From positions 62,001 to 126,000 of the forward strand of contig JAJTUP010000114.1 in assembly GCA_021399435.1 (NCBI GenBank): a DNA stretch of 64,000 nucleotides, in the 5' to 3' direction. This document shows positions 31,977 through 41,825 of the stretch, piece by piece. Under the pieces are notes generated by a model. The model was not told where the DNA came from and did not search any database. It saw only the letters and a program-made list of their open reading frames with translations. The translations under genes were made by a program, and so were the position numbers. The stretch's first letter is position 1, and the number at the start of each line of letters is the position of its first letter. This DNA comes from Diaporthe sp. PMI_573. Lineage: Eukaryota; Ascomycota; Sordariomycetes; Diaporthales; Diaporthaceae.

Positions 31977-31988
31977 GGGCTCATAACC
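31977..31988 (-). other. Primer-binding site of the Copia element
   Basis: On the minus strand GGTTATGAGCCC directly follows the LTR. It is complementary to the anticodon stem-loop of eukaryotic initiator tRNA-Met (GGGCUCAUAACCC), the half-tRNA primer used by Copia-type elements. Confidence 0.7.
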
Positions 31989-32281
31989 TGTCGAGAAGTC
32001 AGGGGAAAATGCTGTGCAAAGATTGCTTGAGGGCAGATCAGGATCTGAACATTCCGTGCTATGTTACGATACCTAACTACATTGTGATTCCAGTGCGTCT
32101 AGCCACCCATCTTATAACCTGACCTGCCAATCCCTCATGGATCTCGATGCACGCTGGCCTGAGCGAGGCTCAGCCCTGACTTGGGCGCCGTATGGGCCTG
32201 AGCGGTGCTGCGGTGCCTTTCGCCGATACTACGGTGCCCCTCACCGGGCCTCCGACGGGCCCGAAGTGCTGCCTTCCAACA
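31989..32281 (-). mobile_element. 5' LTR of the Copia element (293 bp)
   Basis: On the minus strand it begins TGTTGGAAGGCAGCAC and ends CTTCTCGACA, abutting the primer site. It is unlike the 193-bp LTR at 44686-44878, so the two Copia elements belong to different families. The partner 3' LTR is missing. Confidence 0.65.
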
Positions 32282-32394
32282 TCATGAATTAAATTCAAAG
32301 AATAGAACTCATTAATGCCCTTTGCAATCTAGAGTCCTCAAATAAGGAACACAACATGCAGCATTGCCTAGGGAATCGCGGAGGGCTGAATAAC

Positions 32395-32402
32395 TATATA
32401 TA
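32395..32402 (+). promoter_or_regulatory. TATA box
   Basis: TATATATA about 100 bp upstream of the ATG at 32500. Confidence 0.4.
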
Positions 32403-32499
32403 CCGAGGTCCAGCTCAGCATGTGGTCTCGGGAGTTTTTGATTTCCTTTATCACTTAAGGATCTAAACGCCAAACGCGAGAATATATAGCAGTTTAACC

Positions 32500-33009
32500 A
32501 TGTCGACATTATCTTCAGATGATGCCCGCCGAGGCAAGCTGGTACGACTAAGTCGTTTCTGGAGGCAGCGCTATCTCATTGAGGCATTCTCCACATTCGA
32601 TTTGGCATCTCGAGTTCTCAAGAGCGATGAAATTACGTTAGTAGGTGACACGGTCTTCTGGCAGGGGACATCCAAAGATGTGAATGCTGCGCTCAATGGC
32701 GTTCTAGGACTTGACTTCGCATTCTTCGTCGGGGTCAAACAGCAGTTATCCACATTGCTACAAGTTTGGAATACAGTGCTCGAAGAGAAAGCGTCCTTTG
32801 ATGCTTACGGACTGGATCACACTATGTCTCGCGAGTTCCAAGAAGCATTACTCTTGGCGGGAAAAATGATTGCAGCTAGGGCAAACATTGCGCCTGATGA
32901 GGAACTGTATTTGTCATCACAAAGCCAGTCAGGATCTCCTATGAGCTTAGATGAGACATACACAAAGACGCCCGACTTAGCTAGTGCCAATAATTCGGAG
33001 GCTTCAGAA
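32500..33009 (+). CDS. Hypothetical protein, 3' end cut by a hAT fragment
   Basis: Starts at ATG 32500 in good context (AACCATGTCG), with a TATA box upstream. About 170 codons encode a mixed helical protein: RRGKLVRLSRFWRQRYLIEA, then GDTVFWQGTSKDVNAALNGV, FFVGVKQQLSTLLQVW, and a Ser/Thr-rich end. I do not recognise it. At 33010 the sequence becomes the internal breakpoint of a hAT transposase gene on the other strand, so the natural C-terminus is lost; the frame ends 36 bp later by chance. Confidence 0.45.
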
Positions 33010-34643
33010 ACCATCGTCGTATACAGCGCTGTGCTTATTGAATAAGCCGTCTGGGCCGCCTGTACGCATTCGGAAGTGTGTGAATTCGGAGAGGGCACGG
33101 TGATACTCGTCGTCATTTTCCAGCTGTTTCTGCAAATATTCTTGTACGCGTGCAAAGACGCTAGGCGGAAGTTTCGAGTTTGGACCTGTTGTATCAGGCC
33201 GGAGGGCATCGGCGATCCAATGTATATCGTACGTTTGCTTATCAAGCCTAGCTTTGAATATAGCGTCAATATCGTCCCACGGAATATCAGGGAACTGATC
33301 AGCCTCTCTCATCTCAGCCCATTTGCTTTTGATTTGCAGCCAGCGATTTACAACGTGTGCAATTCCCGCCCCATCAGCCTCAGAAGCGTGTTGAAAGTCG
33401 TTCACCGGTTTCAGCACAGCGATCGCAGCCTCGAGTTCTAGCCAGAAGCTGCTGTCTTTGATGATCCGAACCGCTTCGGGCAGGAGAACGGGGCAATCTT
33501 GAGATCGCAACTCATCCCGTACATCTTTTCGAACAGACCAGTCTCTGGCAGGGTCTCGAGAACGGAGGAGGGAGAAGAAAGAATTGTACTGGGAACCCCA
33601 GCGTGTAATAATACTGTTCGGAACGAGCAGGTTAGTATATCAATTTCTCAGTCGCAGCTAACAATTCACCGGTACCTTCTGATCAGCGCGCGAGTTACTC
33701 CGTTCCACCTTGTGCGCTGGCACATTCTCAATCTTTGTAATTGTAATTTAGACCGTGAGAAGAACACGAGCAGGGTGCTGACGTTGTTAAAGAGATCCTC
33801 GAAGAAGGGAAGAAGAAGAATATCTTTAATCAGAAGCTGAAGGCCGTGAGAATCGCACAGAGAGAAGTTGATGTGTGAGAGCTCTGGGAATCCCCCTAGC
33901 AGGTTGTGAACAGAGCGCATCGTATTTTCGGTATCCGTACAGATAGAATTGATCCTGGAGAGATCGCCGCCACACAGTTGCTGCATTTCTCCCCAGATCA
34001 GCCGCACCCAGTTCTCTGCCGTGTGCTGTTCGTCTCCCGTGTCAAGTGTTTTCCAGTAGAAGGCCGGGCCGTCTGGTACCTGTACCGAGATATTAACGAT
34101 CCTGTGGCCCGAGACATTATCGGAGGCGTCAAATATGATGTTGAACCATTCCGAGCTGGTAATACGTTTGAAAACCTCGTCATGGATTTCCTGATAGAAC
34201 TCGGGAAGAATTCGCGTGATGACGGCACGGCTAGGGGGCTTCCAGCCAGGCTTGATGCGAGTGAAGAAATAACGCCAACGACGGCTCTCGAAGAGGCTGA
34301 AGGGGCGACCGCCGGCGATTACAGCAGCGGCGGCATCATAGGCGAAACTGCGGCTCTCGTCCTGAGAGATATGCTGAATTCCGACCTCCGTTATCTTCTT
34401 TTGTACAGCTTCAGAATATGAGGGAAGATAGCCGGCGTTATCTCGAGCTTGGCGCTCTTGTCGCTGCGTAGCTTGCCATTTGTCACACGCAGCGAGGTGC
34501 TCTTTCGGCCTCCCAACAGAGGTGGCTGCAAAGTCCTTCTGGCAGTGACGGCATCTGTATCGCTTGCTTTTCTTGGGGTTCGAGCGGCCGAGGTCGATAA
34601 ACTGTCGCCAAATGAAGGCAGCGTCAGCTTTGGCAGGGGCCAT
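33010..34643 (-). pseudogene. hAT transposase, N-terminal half with intact intron
   Basis: ATG at 34643 (MAPAKADAAFIWRQF). BED-type zinc finger CRHCQKDFA...HLAACDKW; hAT core with first Asp in NIIFDASDNVSGHRIVN and second in CTDTENTMRSVHNLLGG. A 62-bp phase-2 intron (33675-33614: GTACCG...ACTAAC...ACAG) restores the frame to TRWGSQYNSFFSLLRSRD and on to WLELEAAIAVLKPV. No stop or frameshift is seen up to the break at 33010 (HSAVYDDGF). The C-terminal dimerisation domain is missing here and is found, in frame, at 48518-49201. This half looks young and undamaged apart from the break. Confidence 0.8.
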
Positions 34644-34828
34644 CTTTTTTGGCGATGCGTTCAATTGGGAGAGAATGGCAGAGTAACCGTACTTGTACGG
34701 CATGACCCATAAATTACCTGATTTGGAATATAGTGGGCTCAGTCGTACGTACATAGTACATGTACGTACATTTTCTTCCTGTACGTACGTACGTACAACA
34801 AGGTTGTACAAACTGTACAACATCACTA
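33010..34828 (-). mobile_element. 5' half of a hAT transposon
   Basis: On the minus strand the element begins TAGTGATGTTGTACAG at 34828 and carries GTACGTAC subterminal repeats (34740-34800) before the transposase gene. It stops abruptly at 33010 inside the coding region. Positions 33010-33243 recur in inverted orientation at 48518-48751, where the 3' half of the same family begins. Flanking 8 bp, in element orientation, are GTCAGGCG. Confidence 0.75.
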
Positions 34829-34890
34829 CGCCTGACCGCCTAAGGTTTGATGATTAATCACTCCCCCTGTTCATTGTTCACGGATGATGA

Positions 34891-35330
34891 TTGGCTATGA
34901 CTAATCGGGGCACGCTGGACATTGAGTCAACCCCGCTCCACATCGCCTCGTCACCAAAACATCAAAGCCAGCATCACGAATCTATCCGTCGAACCCTCAG
35001 ACCTCAAGCATCGTTACGAGACCTCCCAGACGACCGAAAACTTACGCCTAGCTCCCACATTCTTCGACGCCTATCTTCTTCAAATCTGCCGTCGCCGACC
35101 AACGTCGCGCACCATTCATCGAAGAGACAGAAGCTAAGCCATCCAGCAGTCCTACCACCGAGGTTTTGGGACAATCTGTCAGAGAAACACCTAACAAGGA
35201 ATGCACTACGAGAATTAGATCGAAGGAGCGTCAAGACTGCCCACAACTCTATACGCAGAAGAAACCATTTCCCCCAACGCGCCGCCGCCAAGACCCAATC
35301 ACCTAGGTCCGTCGACCGATTCTTGGGCCA
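34891..35330 (+). pseudogene. Fragment of a fungal LTRNALRELDRR-motif protein
   Basis: The frame contains LPPRFWDNLSEKHLTRNALR followed by ELDRR, a motif I know from many-copy fungal hypothetical proteins (usually FWDNLSK.WLT..ALRELDRRN). It has a Ser/Arg-rich N-terminus. Homology ends where the C2H2 gene fragment begins (near 35331) in another frame, so the two pieces are fused. Confidence 0.45.
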
Positions 35331-36593
35331 GTGTTCCCCAACGTGGAACGAAGTGCCCTGGAGTACTCGCAATCAGGTTTGCCCTCGCCCTATCCAAGCA
35401 ACTTCGGCGACACCAATTCTGAAAGTTCGACGGCAGATCACGCATCTGCTGCGCAATATCCGGTCAAGCAGGAAGTCAACTACTCGACTTCGGCCACTCC
35501 CACCTCCGAGTACGGTGTCTATCCTTAGTCAGCCCGATCAGGATCTTTTCCAGAGCACATCCAGCGTTCATACCATCCAGCCAGCAACACCAGCAGCGGA
35601 GGTATGGCGCAACAAGAGAACAGTCCGTCTATGCCCCAGCAGGATGGGCGAAACCATCAAGCCCAACCGGTCAAGTCTGACAACGATGTTCCTATAGATC
35701 CGTCCATCGCCCAGCCGAGTCCGACTTACGCCTCCTACGAGCAGCATTCACCTTATGCGCGGAACCCAGATACGGCACACAGCCACTCTCATCCCAACAC
35801 TGGCATGTATGCGCAGCCACGGCCAGATTGGACGGGCTATGGGCAGCATGGCGCTGCACCGATGACCCCAGGTCACCCCGTGTACGCTCAGAATCCTGCC
35901 TCGGCACCGCCTCCAGCAAGGCCTAACCAGGTACGTGATTCTCAGAAGAGCTAGGGGAAGAAATCAATGCCACGCAGTTCGCGCCAGAGCACTAGACGTT
36001 TCGTCGTGGGCGTAGTGTCTGGGTTTCACTCGCACCCCCAACGCGTTCTCGGAGAAGTGTTGAAACTAACCCGGGCTCTAGGTCTATTCGTTCGTCCCCA
36101 TTCCCGGTGCGCAACAACACAACCGACCTCGACGACGATATGAGGAGATTGAGAGAATGTACAAGTGCGGATGGAATGGCTGCGAAAAGGCCTACGGGAC
36201 ATTGAACCATCTGAACGCTCATATCACGATGCAATCTCATGGCCAAAAGCGAACTCCTGAGGGTAAGTTGAAAGACGCAGGATGTTATACAACAGCTTTG
36301 TTGTGAAATTTGAATCGGCGCAGAGGATGGCTTGACTGACAAGTTACACAGAGTTCAAGGAGATTCGAAGGGAGTGGAAGCAGAGGAAGAAGGAAGAGGA
36401 GGCTGCGCGCAAGGCTGAGGAGGAGCGCCAACGTGCGGCTGCAGCTGCAGCTGTTGCTCAGAACGGTTCAGACCCTCAGGGTCCAGATGGCACCACAACC
36501 TCGACTTATCCCGGATCGCGACCCGTCCAGCTGCCTCCCATCGGATACCAGCCTGCACAGTATCCGCCGACATCCGCGGCGGTGCAGGCCTGA
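35331..36593 (+). pseudogene. C2H2 zinc-finger transcription factor, partial copy with introns
   Basis: Exons 35331-35930, 36082-36262 and 36352-36593. They encode a Ser/Tyr/Pro-rich region (QSGLPSPYPSNFGDT, TSEYGVYP) and then the conserved fungal block GAQQHNRPRRRYEEIERMYK with one C2H2 finger (CGWNGCEKAYGTLNHLNAH, then SHGQKRTPE) and a Lys/Glu/Ala-rich helix (REWKQRKKEEEAARKAEEER). Introns 35931-36081 (GTACGT...CTAG) and 36263-36351 (GTAAGT...ACAG) keep the frame. A TAG in the first exon (about 35526-35528, YP*SARSGSF) replaces what should be Gln, a CAG to TAG change. The N-terminus is missing and the C-terminus ends early (TGA 36591). The parent protein is a DNA-binding regulator conserved in Pezizomycotina; this is a DNA-level duplicate, not a retrocopy. 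Confidence 0.7.
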
Positions 36594-36599
36594 TCCAAC

Positions 36600-36900
36600 A
36601 GATTGACCCCTTGCTGCTGTCGATTCAGGAGGAGGAGGAACTGGTAAATCTGCAGAGTTGTGATGACGACGAAACCATGAAGATGAAGGCCACAGCATGG
36701 TTAAATGGCCATACAGTGGTGGAGAGCGACGAAGAGGCCGAGGAGTTTACTACAGGGGGCTTTGGGGATGTTGCAATGGGGTTTAAAATTGACGAAACTG
36801 AAATGGAGGGTGAGGCTTAGGCTACTGCAGGGGTGATGTCAACGAATTCCGCGAGAACGAAATAGCCAAAACCCAAGCTTATACCAATCATAGTATTCTT
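36600..36900 (+). other. Short acidic frame, unassigned
   Basis: About 69 codons (36611-36820, no ATG at the start) rich in Glu/Asp (IQEEEELVNL, VESDEEAEEFTTGGFG). It could be the 3' end of a broken gene. I do not recognise it. Confidence 0.25.
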
Positions 36901-37525
36901 GAAAACGATGCGATATCACGCTTTAATTGCGGTGCTAGGCGCAACCTGGCCGAGTTGCGTCGCAGCTGCAGCTACTCCCACCTACGATACCAAGCCACCG
37001 TCGGTCCAGCTGAGAAACGGAACTCTGGTCGGCTCCTACAGTCCCTCCTACCACCAAGACTTCTTCCTAGGCGTCCCATACGCTGCGAGCCCCACGGGAG
37101 AGGGCCGTCTTCGTATGCCCAAGCCGCCAGCGTCTTGGAACGGGACCAGAGTCGCAGACTCGTATGGCCCTTGGTGCTTTGGCAACTCGATCGGCCTTCA
37201 AGGCTTCTCCCAGAACACGACTAAACGCATGAGCGAGGATTGTCTGCAGCTTAACCTCGTACGCCCTGCCGGCACTCGGGCCACTGATCGGCTGCCTGTC
37301 CTCGTCTGGATCAATGGCGGTGGCTGGCAGGAGGGAAGCGCCAACGACGGCCGCTACAACGGTTCCTTTATCGTCCAAAGATCGACCAACATGAGGATGC
37401 CCATCATGTTAGCCAGCTTCAATTATCGACTCGGCGTCTTTGGCATGATGGCTGGCTCCGCTGTACGCCAGGCAAATGTGACGAACCTTGGTCTACACGA
37501 TCAGCGACAAGCTCTGGCGTGGATA

Positions 37526-39376
37526 ACGTCCCCGGCCCGGCTTCCGCCCCCCCCCTGATTCCGCCCCCCCCACATCCGCGTTCACGCGTGTACGCGTCTG
37601 CCCCCACCCTATATAAACTCAACCATATCTTTCCGAGAGAATTTTTTCTGGTCACCAAACTTCTTCCAAGCATCAACCTAGTCATCATGAAGCCCTATGG
37701 GGAAGCCGAGATCCATGACGCCCTTGTTGCGTGCAGGGATGGAATGCCCGTCAAGCAGGCTTGCAGGACCTGGCATATCCCCCGTTCCACACTTCGCGAT
37801 CGCCTCGCCGGCGCGCAAAGTCAGCGCGTTTCTCACGAACCTCAGAGGCCTCTTTCTGATGATCAGGAGGATCGATTGGCCCTATTCCTTATCAACCAAA
37901 GCAGCTTGGGCCATGCGTTAACTCGCTGGGAAACGAGGGCTCTGGCAGCCCGAATGGCCTCGTCGGGGAAGGAGGTCGCTCCTCTCGGAAGGAAGTGGCT
38001 GAGGGCCTTCCTCCTTCGTCACCCTATCCTCCAAAGCCGTAAGTACCAGCGCGTTGAGGCTAAACGGCTAAGGGCAGCTACCAAAAAGAACGTTGGGTCG
38101 TGGTTTGACTTCATGCAGTTGCCTATCGTGAAGGCAATTAAGCCGGCCAACTGATGGAATGCCGACGAGGGCGGGCTGATGGAGGGCAAGTCCGAGAAGG
38201 CGCTCACGATCGGCTATTCGGAAGGAAGCCAGCTTCTTCAGAAGGACTTTAATTCGAGAGCGTGGACCTCCTTCCTTGAGTGTATCTCCGCCACGGGCAA
38301 GTTCCTCGTCCCACTCGTTATTTTTAAGGGACTCAGCATTCAGCAGCAGTGGTTTCCTATCGCCCTTGAAGATCACGAGGGCTGGCAGTTCACGGCGACG
38401 AAGAAGGGGTGGATGGAGGAACCTATCGCTATCCACTGGCTTCGGAAGGTCTTCCTTCCTCAAACAGTACCAGAGGACCCATTAGAATGGCGCCTTCTCG
38501 TGATCGATGGGCACCATACACATACAACGGTCGAGTTTATGTGGGAATGCTTCTCGAATAAGGTGTATATCGTTTTTTTGCCCGCCCATACTTCGCATAT
38601 GCTGCAACCGCTCGATGTGGCGATCTTCGGCCCTCTAAAGCTCGCATTTAAGAAGCATCTCGATCACCAGGGAGGGCACGATTCGTCAACAGTCGTGGCA
38701 AAGAAACGGTTTCTTTATTGCTATCACAAGGCTCGAATTGACACTTTGACGGAAGCAAATATACGTTCTGGCTGGCGGGCGACTGGTCTCTGGCCAGTGT
38801 CTAAGCATAGGGCACTCGGAAGCCACTTTATCGCCGATAATCGCGAGAAGGAAGCGAGATCGTTGGAATCTGGCGGTACCAATAGCTCCAGCAGCCATTT
38901 CTGCACTGATAAGTGTTTTTGTCGGCCTCGAGGGACCATTTTTGCGACCCCTAAGCGATCTCAAGACCTAAGGGGTATGGTGGCTCGGTATGCCCGTCAG
39001 AAGAATCTCAGCCCCACATCACGACTCCTCTTCAGGAAAATCCTCAAAAGTTGGGACCAGATAGACGTCGATCTGACGATGTCCTCACAAAAAGCCCGAG
39101 AGTTGGAAGCCCAGATTGAAGCCAGTAGGGTAGTCCGAAGGAAGAAGGTTCAACTTGACCCGAATGAACTTTTCGCCGATATCGAGGCCATTCGGAGGAC
39201 TCAGATTGAAGCGGGGGTGGTATCAGAAGAAAGCGACGCTTCAGAAGAGTCGGAAACACCATCGGAAGCGAGGTCAACTATCGTGGTGGCGGCGTCGTCG
39301 GCGACGAGGCGAAGGGGGCGGTCGTGAGGGAAGGGGGCGGAATCAGGGGGGGGGGCGGAAGCCGGGCCGGGGACGT
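37526..39376 (+). mobile_element. Pogo/Fot1-like DNA transposon, complete
   Basis: An 1851-bp element with GC-rich inverted ends of about 40 bp: left ACGTCCCCGGCCCGGCTTCC, right the mirror GCCGGGCCGGGGACGT. Flanks are TA (37524-37525) and TA (39377-39378), the target duplication of the Tc1/mariner-pogo superfamily. The insertion lies inside a carboxylesterase exon, so the ends are fixed by the reconstructed host frame. A RIP-mutated relative of its 38653-38975 part sits at 56086-56408. Confidence 0.95.
37687..39327 (+). pseudogene. Pogo/Fot1-like transposase with one in-frame stop
   Basis: ATG at 37687. Psq-type helix-turn-helix (MKPYGEAEIHDALVACRDG, then ACRTWHIPRSTLRDRL), CENP-B/Tc5-type second DNA-binding domain (LALFLINQSSLGHALT, ALAARMASSG, GRKWLRAFLLRHP), and DDE_1 catalytic core: WNADEGG (first Asp), LLVIDGHHTH (second Asp) and HMLQPLDVAIFGPLK (third Asp). 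The C-terminus is charged and Ser-rich. A TGA at 38152-38154 interrupts IKPAN*WNADE, where Arg (CGA) is usual, so a single C to T change separates this from an intact gene of about 546 codons. The reading frame continues unbroken to 39327. It could still be cross-mobilised by an intact relative because both ends are present. Confidence 0.9.
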
Positions 39377-40543
39377 TACAAGAAAACATTGGCGCGTTCG
39401 GCGGCGACCCCTCACGAGTTACCGTCATGGGCGAGTCGGCTGGCGCCTTGTCCATTGGCTTCCACCTCTTGGCCTATGGAGGCCGCGACGACGGGCTGTT
39501 CAGCGCCGCCATCGCGCAAAGCGGAGGCCCGTTCTCGGCTGACCTTGTTAACCGTAACGACACTGAGCAAGAGGCCGACTTCAAACTTGTCCTTAATGCT
39601 ACGGGATGTGCAGGCTCCAAGACTCCTTTGGATTGCCTTCGTGGCGTCCCAGCCGAGGCATTGAACGAAGCCAGCGCCCTCCTACCGCCTTATTTTGTCA
39701 TGGACGGTCAACTACTTCCAGGAAACAGCATGGTTTCTCTGCAAGAGAGAAGCTTCATTCGGGTTCCGCTATTAACGGGGTCAACCCGCAATGAGGGAAC
39801 ATCCTTCGTCCAGCAACGCTTGGCTTCACCTATCAACACCGACCAGGATTTCCAGGCTTTTATGAGATCCGCCTGGGGCGGAGGCCCTATACGGGATGAC
39901 CTAGTTCAGGAATGGACGCGACTGTATCAAGAAGAAGTTGACAACCCTTCTGCTGCCGGTCTTGGAACTGTCAAGCTCAACCCGGGACCCAGTTTGGGTG
40001 CTCTGTACGGCAAGGCCACGCTCTGGATGGGCGACATGATGTTCACTGCCGGAAGGCGCTTTGCGAATCAGGTATGGGCGGGACAGGGCGTTCCCAGTTA
40101 CAGCTAGTTGTTCGATGTCGTCCCAGCCAATTTAGACGCTGAGACACTCGGAGCCGCTCATTACCAGGAGGTCACATACGTCTTTGGAAACACACGCGCC
40201 AACGGTTGGGTAAACGATCCCTTTCCGAAGGAGCCAGCTCAGAGGCAGAGACATGTCAAGCTGGCCGAGATTATGAGCAGCATGTGGATCAGCTTTGCCG
40301 TCACGCACTCGTCCAACTTTCACCAAGGTATGTGACCCTAAGATTCTCTGCGTAGATGAATAAATACCAACTGTAGCAGTTCCGGAATGTGGCGCCGTTT
40401 GGCCAGTGTATAACAAGGATTCGCCCGTCAACATGGTCTTTACTGCTGAGGAGGGCTGCCTGTTGCAGTCGGATACGTGGCGCACGAGGGCGATAGAGAT
40501 GGTGTCCGAGATGGCTCTTGATGCTAGGTCACACCTTGGCTAA

Positions 40544-41295
40544 AAGGTCTTGGGGGCTAGATTACAACCTACATATATCAAGATTATAATCTGGGTTTGT
40601 CGAGGTTGGAGTCCAGGTGTCCGTAGCTTGCAATGTAGATGCACTTAAGGGTGGCCATAACCTTGGCCTCTGCAGTAATCTCGATTTCCTCCATCATCTT
40701 GAAAATGGCTAAGGCGCACTTGAATGAGACGACAAGGTCTTCAGCCGAAGGCTGGGATTTGCCAACCGTGTAGATGTTACCGTTAAAGCAGGCCGCGCTG
40801 CTGGGTCTGGTTATTCTAAACGATCAATCAATCAACACTATTTCACAGAACAGTCACGTCAAACCATGGCGATATGCGAAGCACTCGCCTACCATACACG
40901 CCCTTATGACGCAGAATATAACTTACAAAAGGAGGATAGAGTATTGACTAAGCGGTCCTCGGAGTTGCTCTGCTCCATGAGTGCTTCTCCGGAGCACTTA
41001 CGTACAACAGCCGACGCTTTAAGCTTTGTAACATGCTTTGTAACATGCTTTGTTCGCTTATGTCATCTGAGTAATCGTCCTAAATCGTCTGACTATGCCT
41101 ACTGCCAAGTTCTCAAGGCCTTGTTACGTGGCTGTATCGGTATCCCACTTCTCACCGACAGAGCCCAAGGGTATCTTCGAACACACCGCGAGTTAGAGCA
41201 CAAGTATAAAGAATGGGCGCGATGAATTGTCTCGTCTGAAACTCTAGAGTAACAAACCCCATCGTTCAGACTATAGACCCCACCGAACTCCCAAG
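40544..41295 (+). CDS. Hypothetical 119-aa ORF in an otherwise empty interval
   Basis: Within this interval an ATG at 40866 (ACCATGGCG context) opens a frame to 41225 with a Cys/Leu-rich, partly helical product (MAICEALAYHTRPYDAEY, ALLRGCIGIPLLTDRAQGYL). It contains a short internal duplication (FVTCFVTCFV) from a repeated GTAACATGCTTT. I do not recognise it and support is weak. The rest of the interval shows nothing. Confidence 0.25.
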
Positions 41296-41800
41296 ATGAA
41301 GGTCATCGTCGTCCCAGGCTCTGCCCAAACTTCCCGGTCAGCCATTCACACACTTCTCAATGACCCGTTGGCACCCGCTGTTGTCGGCGTCTATCGCAAT
41401 CTCAACAAGATCCCTGCCGAATTCAAAGACCATCCGAGATTCGAGGCTGTACATGGCGACGTTAGCGACGGAGCCAGCCTCGACTTCTCGGGCTGCGATG
41501 CTGTCATCACCATGACGCCGCCTAAGCTCGACGGGTCTGAATTCATCGCCTTTGGGAAACAAATGGCGAATAACGTGAAAAAGGCCGTTGAGAGATTGGG
41601 CTCTGTCAAGCGAGTCGTCTACGTTTCGAGCCAAGGCGCTCAGTATTCTGAAGGCGTGGTAAGATCAGTACTCGTCTTAAGATGGTAGATGTTGCTGATC
41701 AAGACTCTGCAGGGAGAGGTTCGCACGAACCACAACTGCGAAAGAATTCTAGAGGGCTTGAATTGCGATGTTGTCTTGGTCCGAAACTGCTTCTTCATGG
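41296..41800 (+). pseudogene. NmrA-like NAD(P)-binding gene, 3' part lost
   Basis: Exon 1 (41296-41658) reads MKVIVVPGSAQTSRSAIHTL, then VHGDVSDGASLDFSGCDAVI, KRVVYVSSQGAQYSEGV. A 54-bp intron (41659-41712, GTAAGA...TGCAG) leads in phase 0 to exon 2 (41713 on): GEVRTNHNCERILEGLNCDV, VLVRNCFFME. This matches the NmrA / NAD(P)H-dependent atypical SDR fold, with GEVRTNH and the VRNCFFME strand typical of the family. At 41800 the gene enters a perfect hairpin and then a Copia element. The C-terminal substrate-binding half is gone, so no enzyme can be made. A different, intact NmrA-type gene is at 58983-59941. Confidence 0.75.
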
Positions 41801-41825
41801 AGAAGCAGTTTCGGACCAAGACAAC
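41770..41825. repeat. Perfect 25-bp inverted repeat at the NmrA/Copia junction
   Basis: Left arm 41770-41794 is NmrA coding sequence; right arm 41801-41825 is its exact reverse complement; the loop is TCATGG. Copia sequence begins right after the right arm. Confidence 0.9.

Larger units (their letters stand above)
36908..40543 (+). pseudogene. Type-B carboxylesterase gene split by a pogo element
   Basis: Coding pieces 36908-37525, 39379-40327 and 40380-40543. Removing 37526-39376 plus one TA copy rejoins the frame precisely as AWI-QENIGAFGGDPSRVTV. The reconstructed length is about 576 aa, normal for fungal secreted carboxylesterases/lipases. It has a signal-peptide-like start (MRYHALIAVLGATWPSC), oxyanion WINGGGW, nucleophile GESAG (Ser226), and a histidine region GAAHYQEVTYVFGN. 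A 52-bp intron (40328-40379, GTATGT...GCAG) is intact. A second lesion, an in-frame TAG at 40105-40107 (SYS*LFDV), lies where Trp is expected. N-glycosylation sites (NGT, NTT) fit secretion. The enzyme would hydrolyse extracellular esters; this allele is dead twice over. Confidence 0.85.

Noticed and set aside
32500..33045. Taking the ORF stop at 33043-33045 as the gene's true end
   Set aside because: The last 36 bp are hAT transposase sequence, so the stop is accidental.
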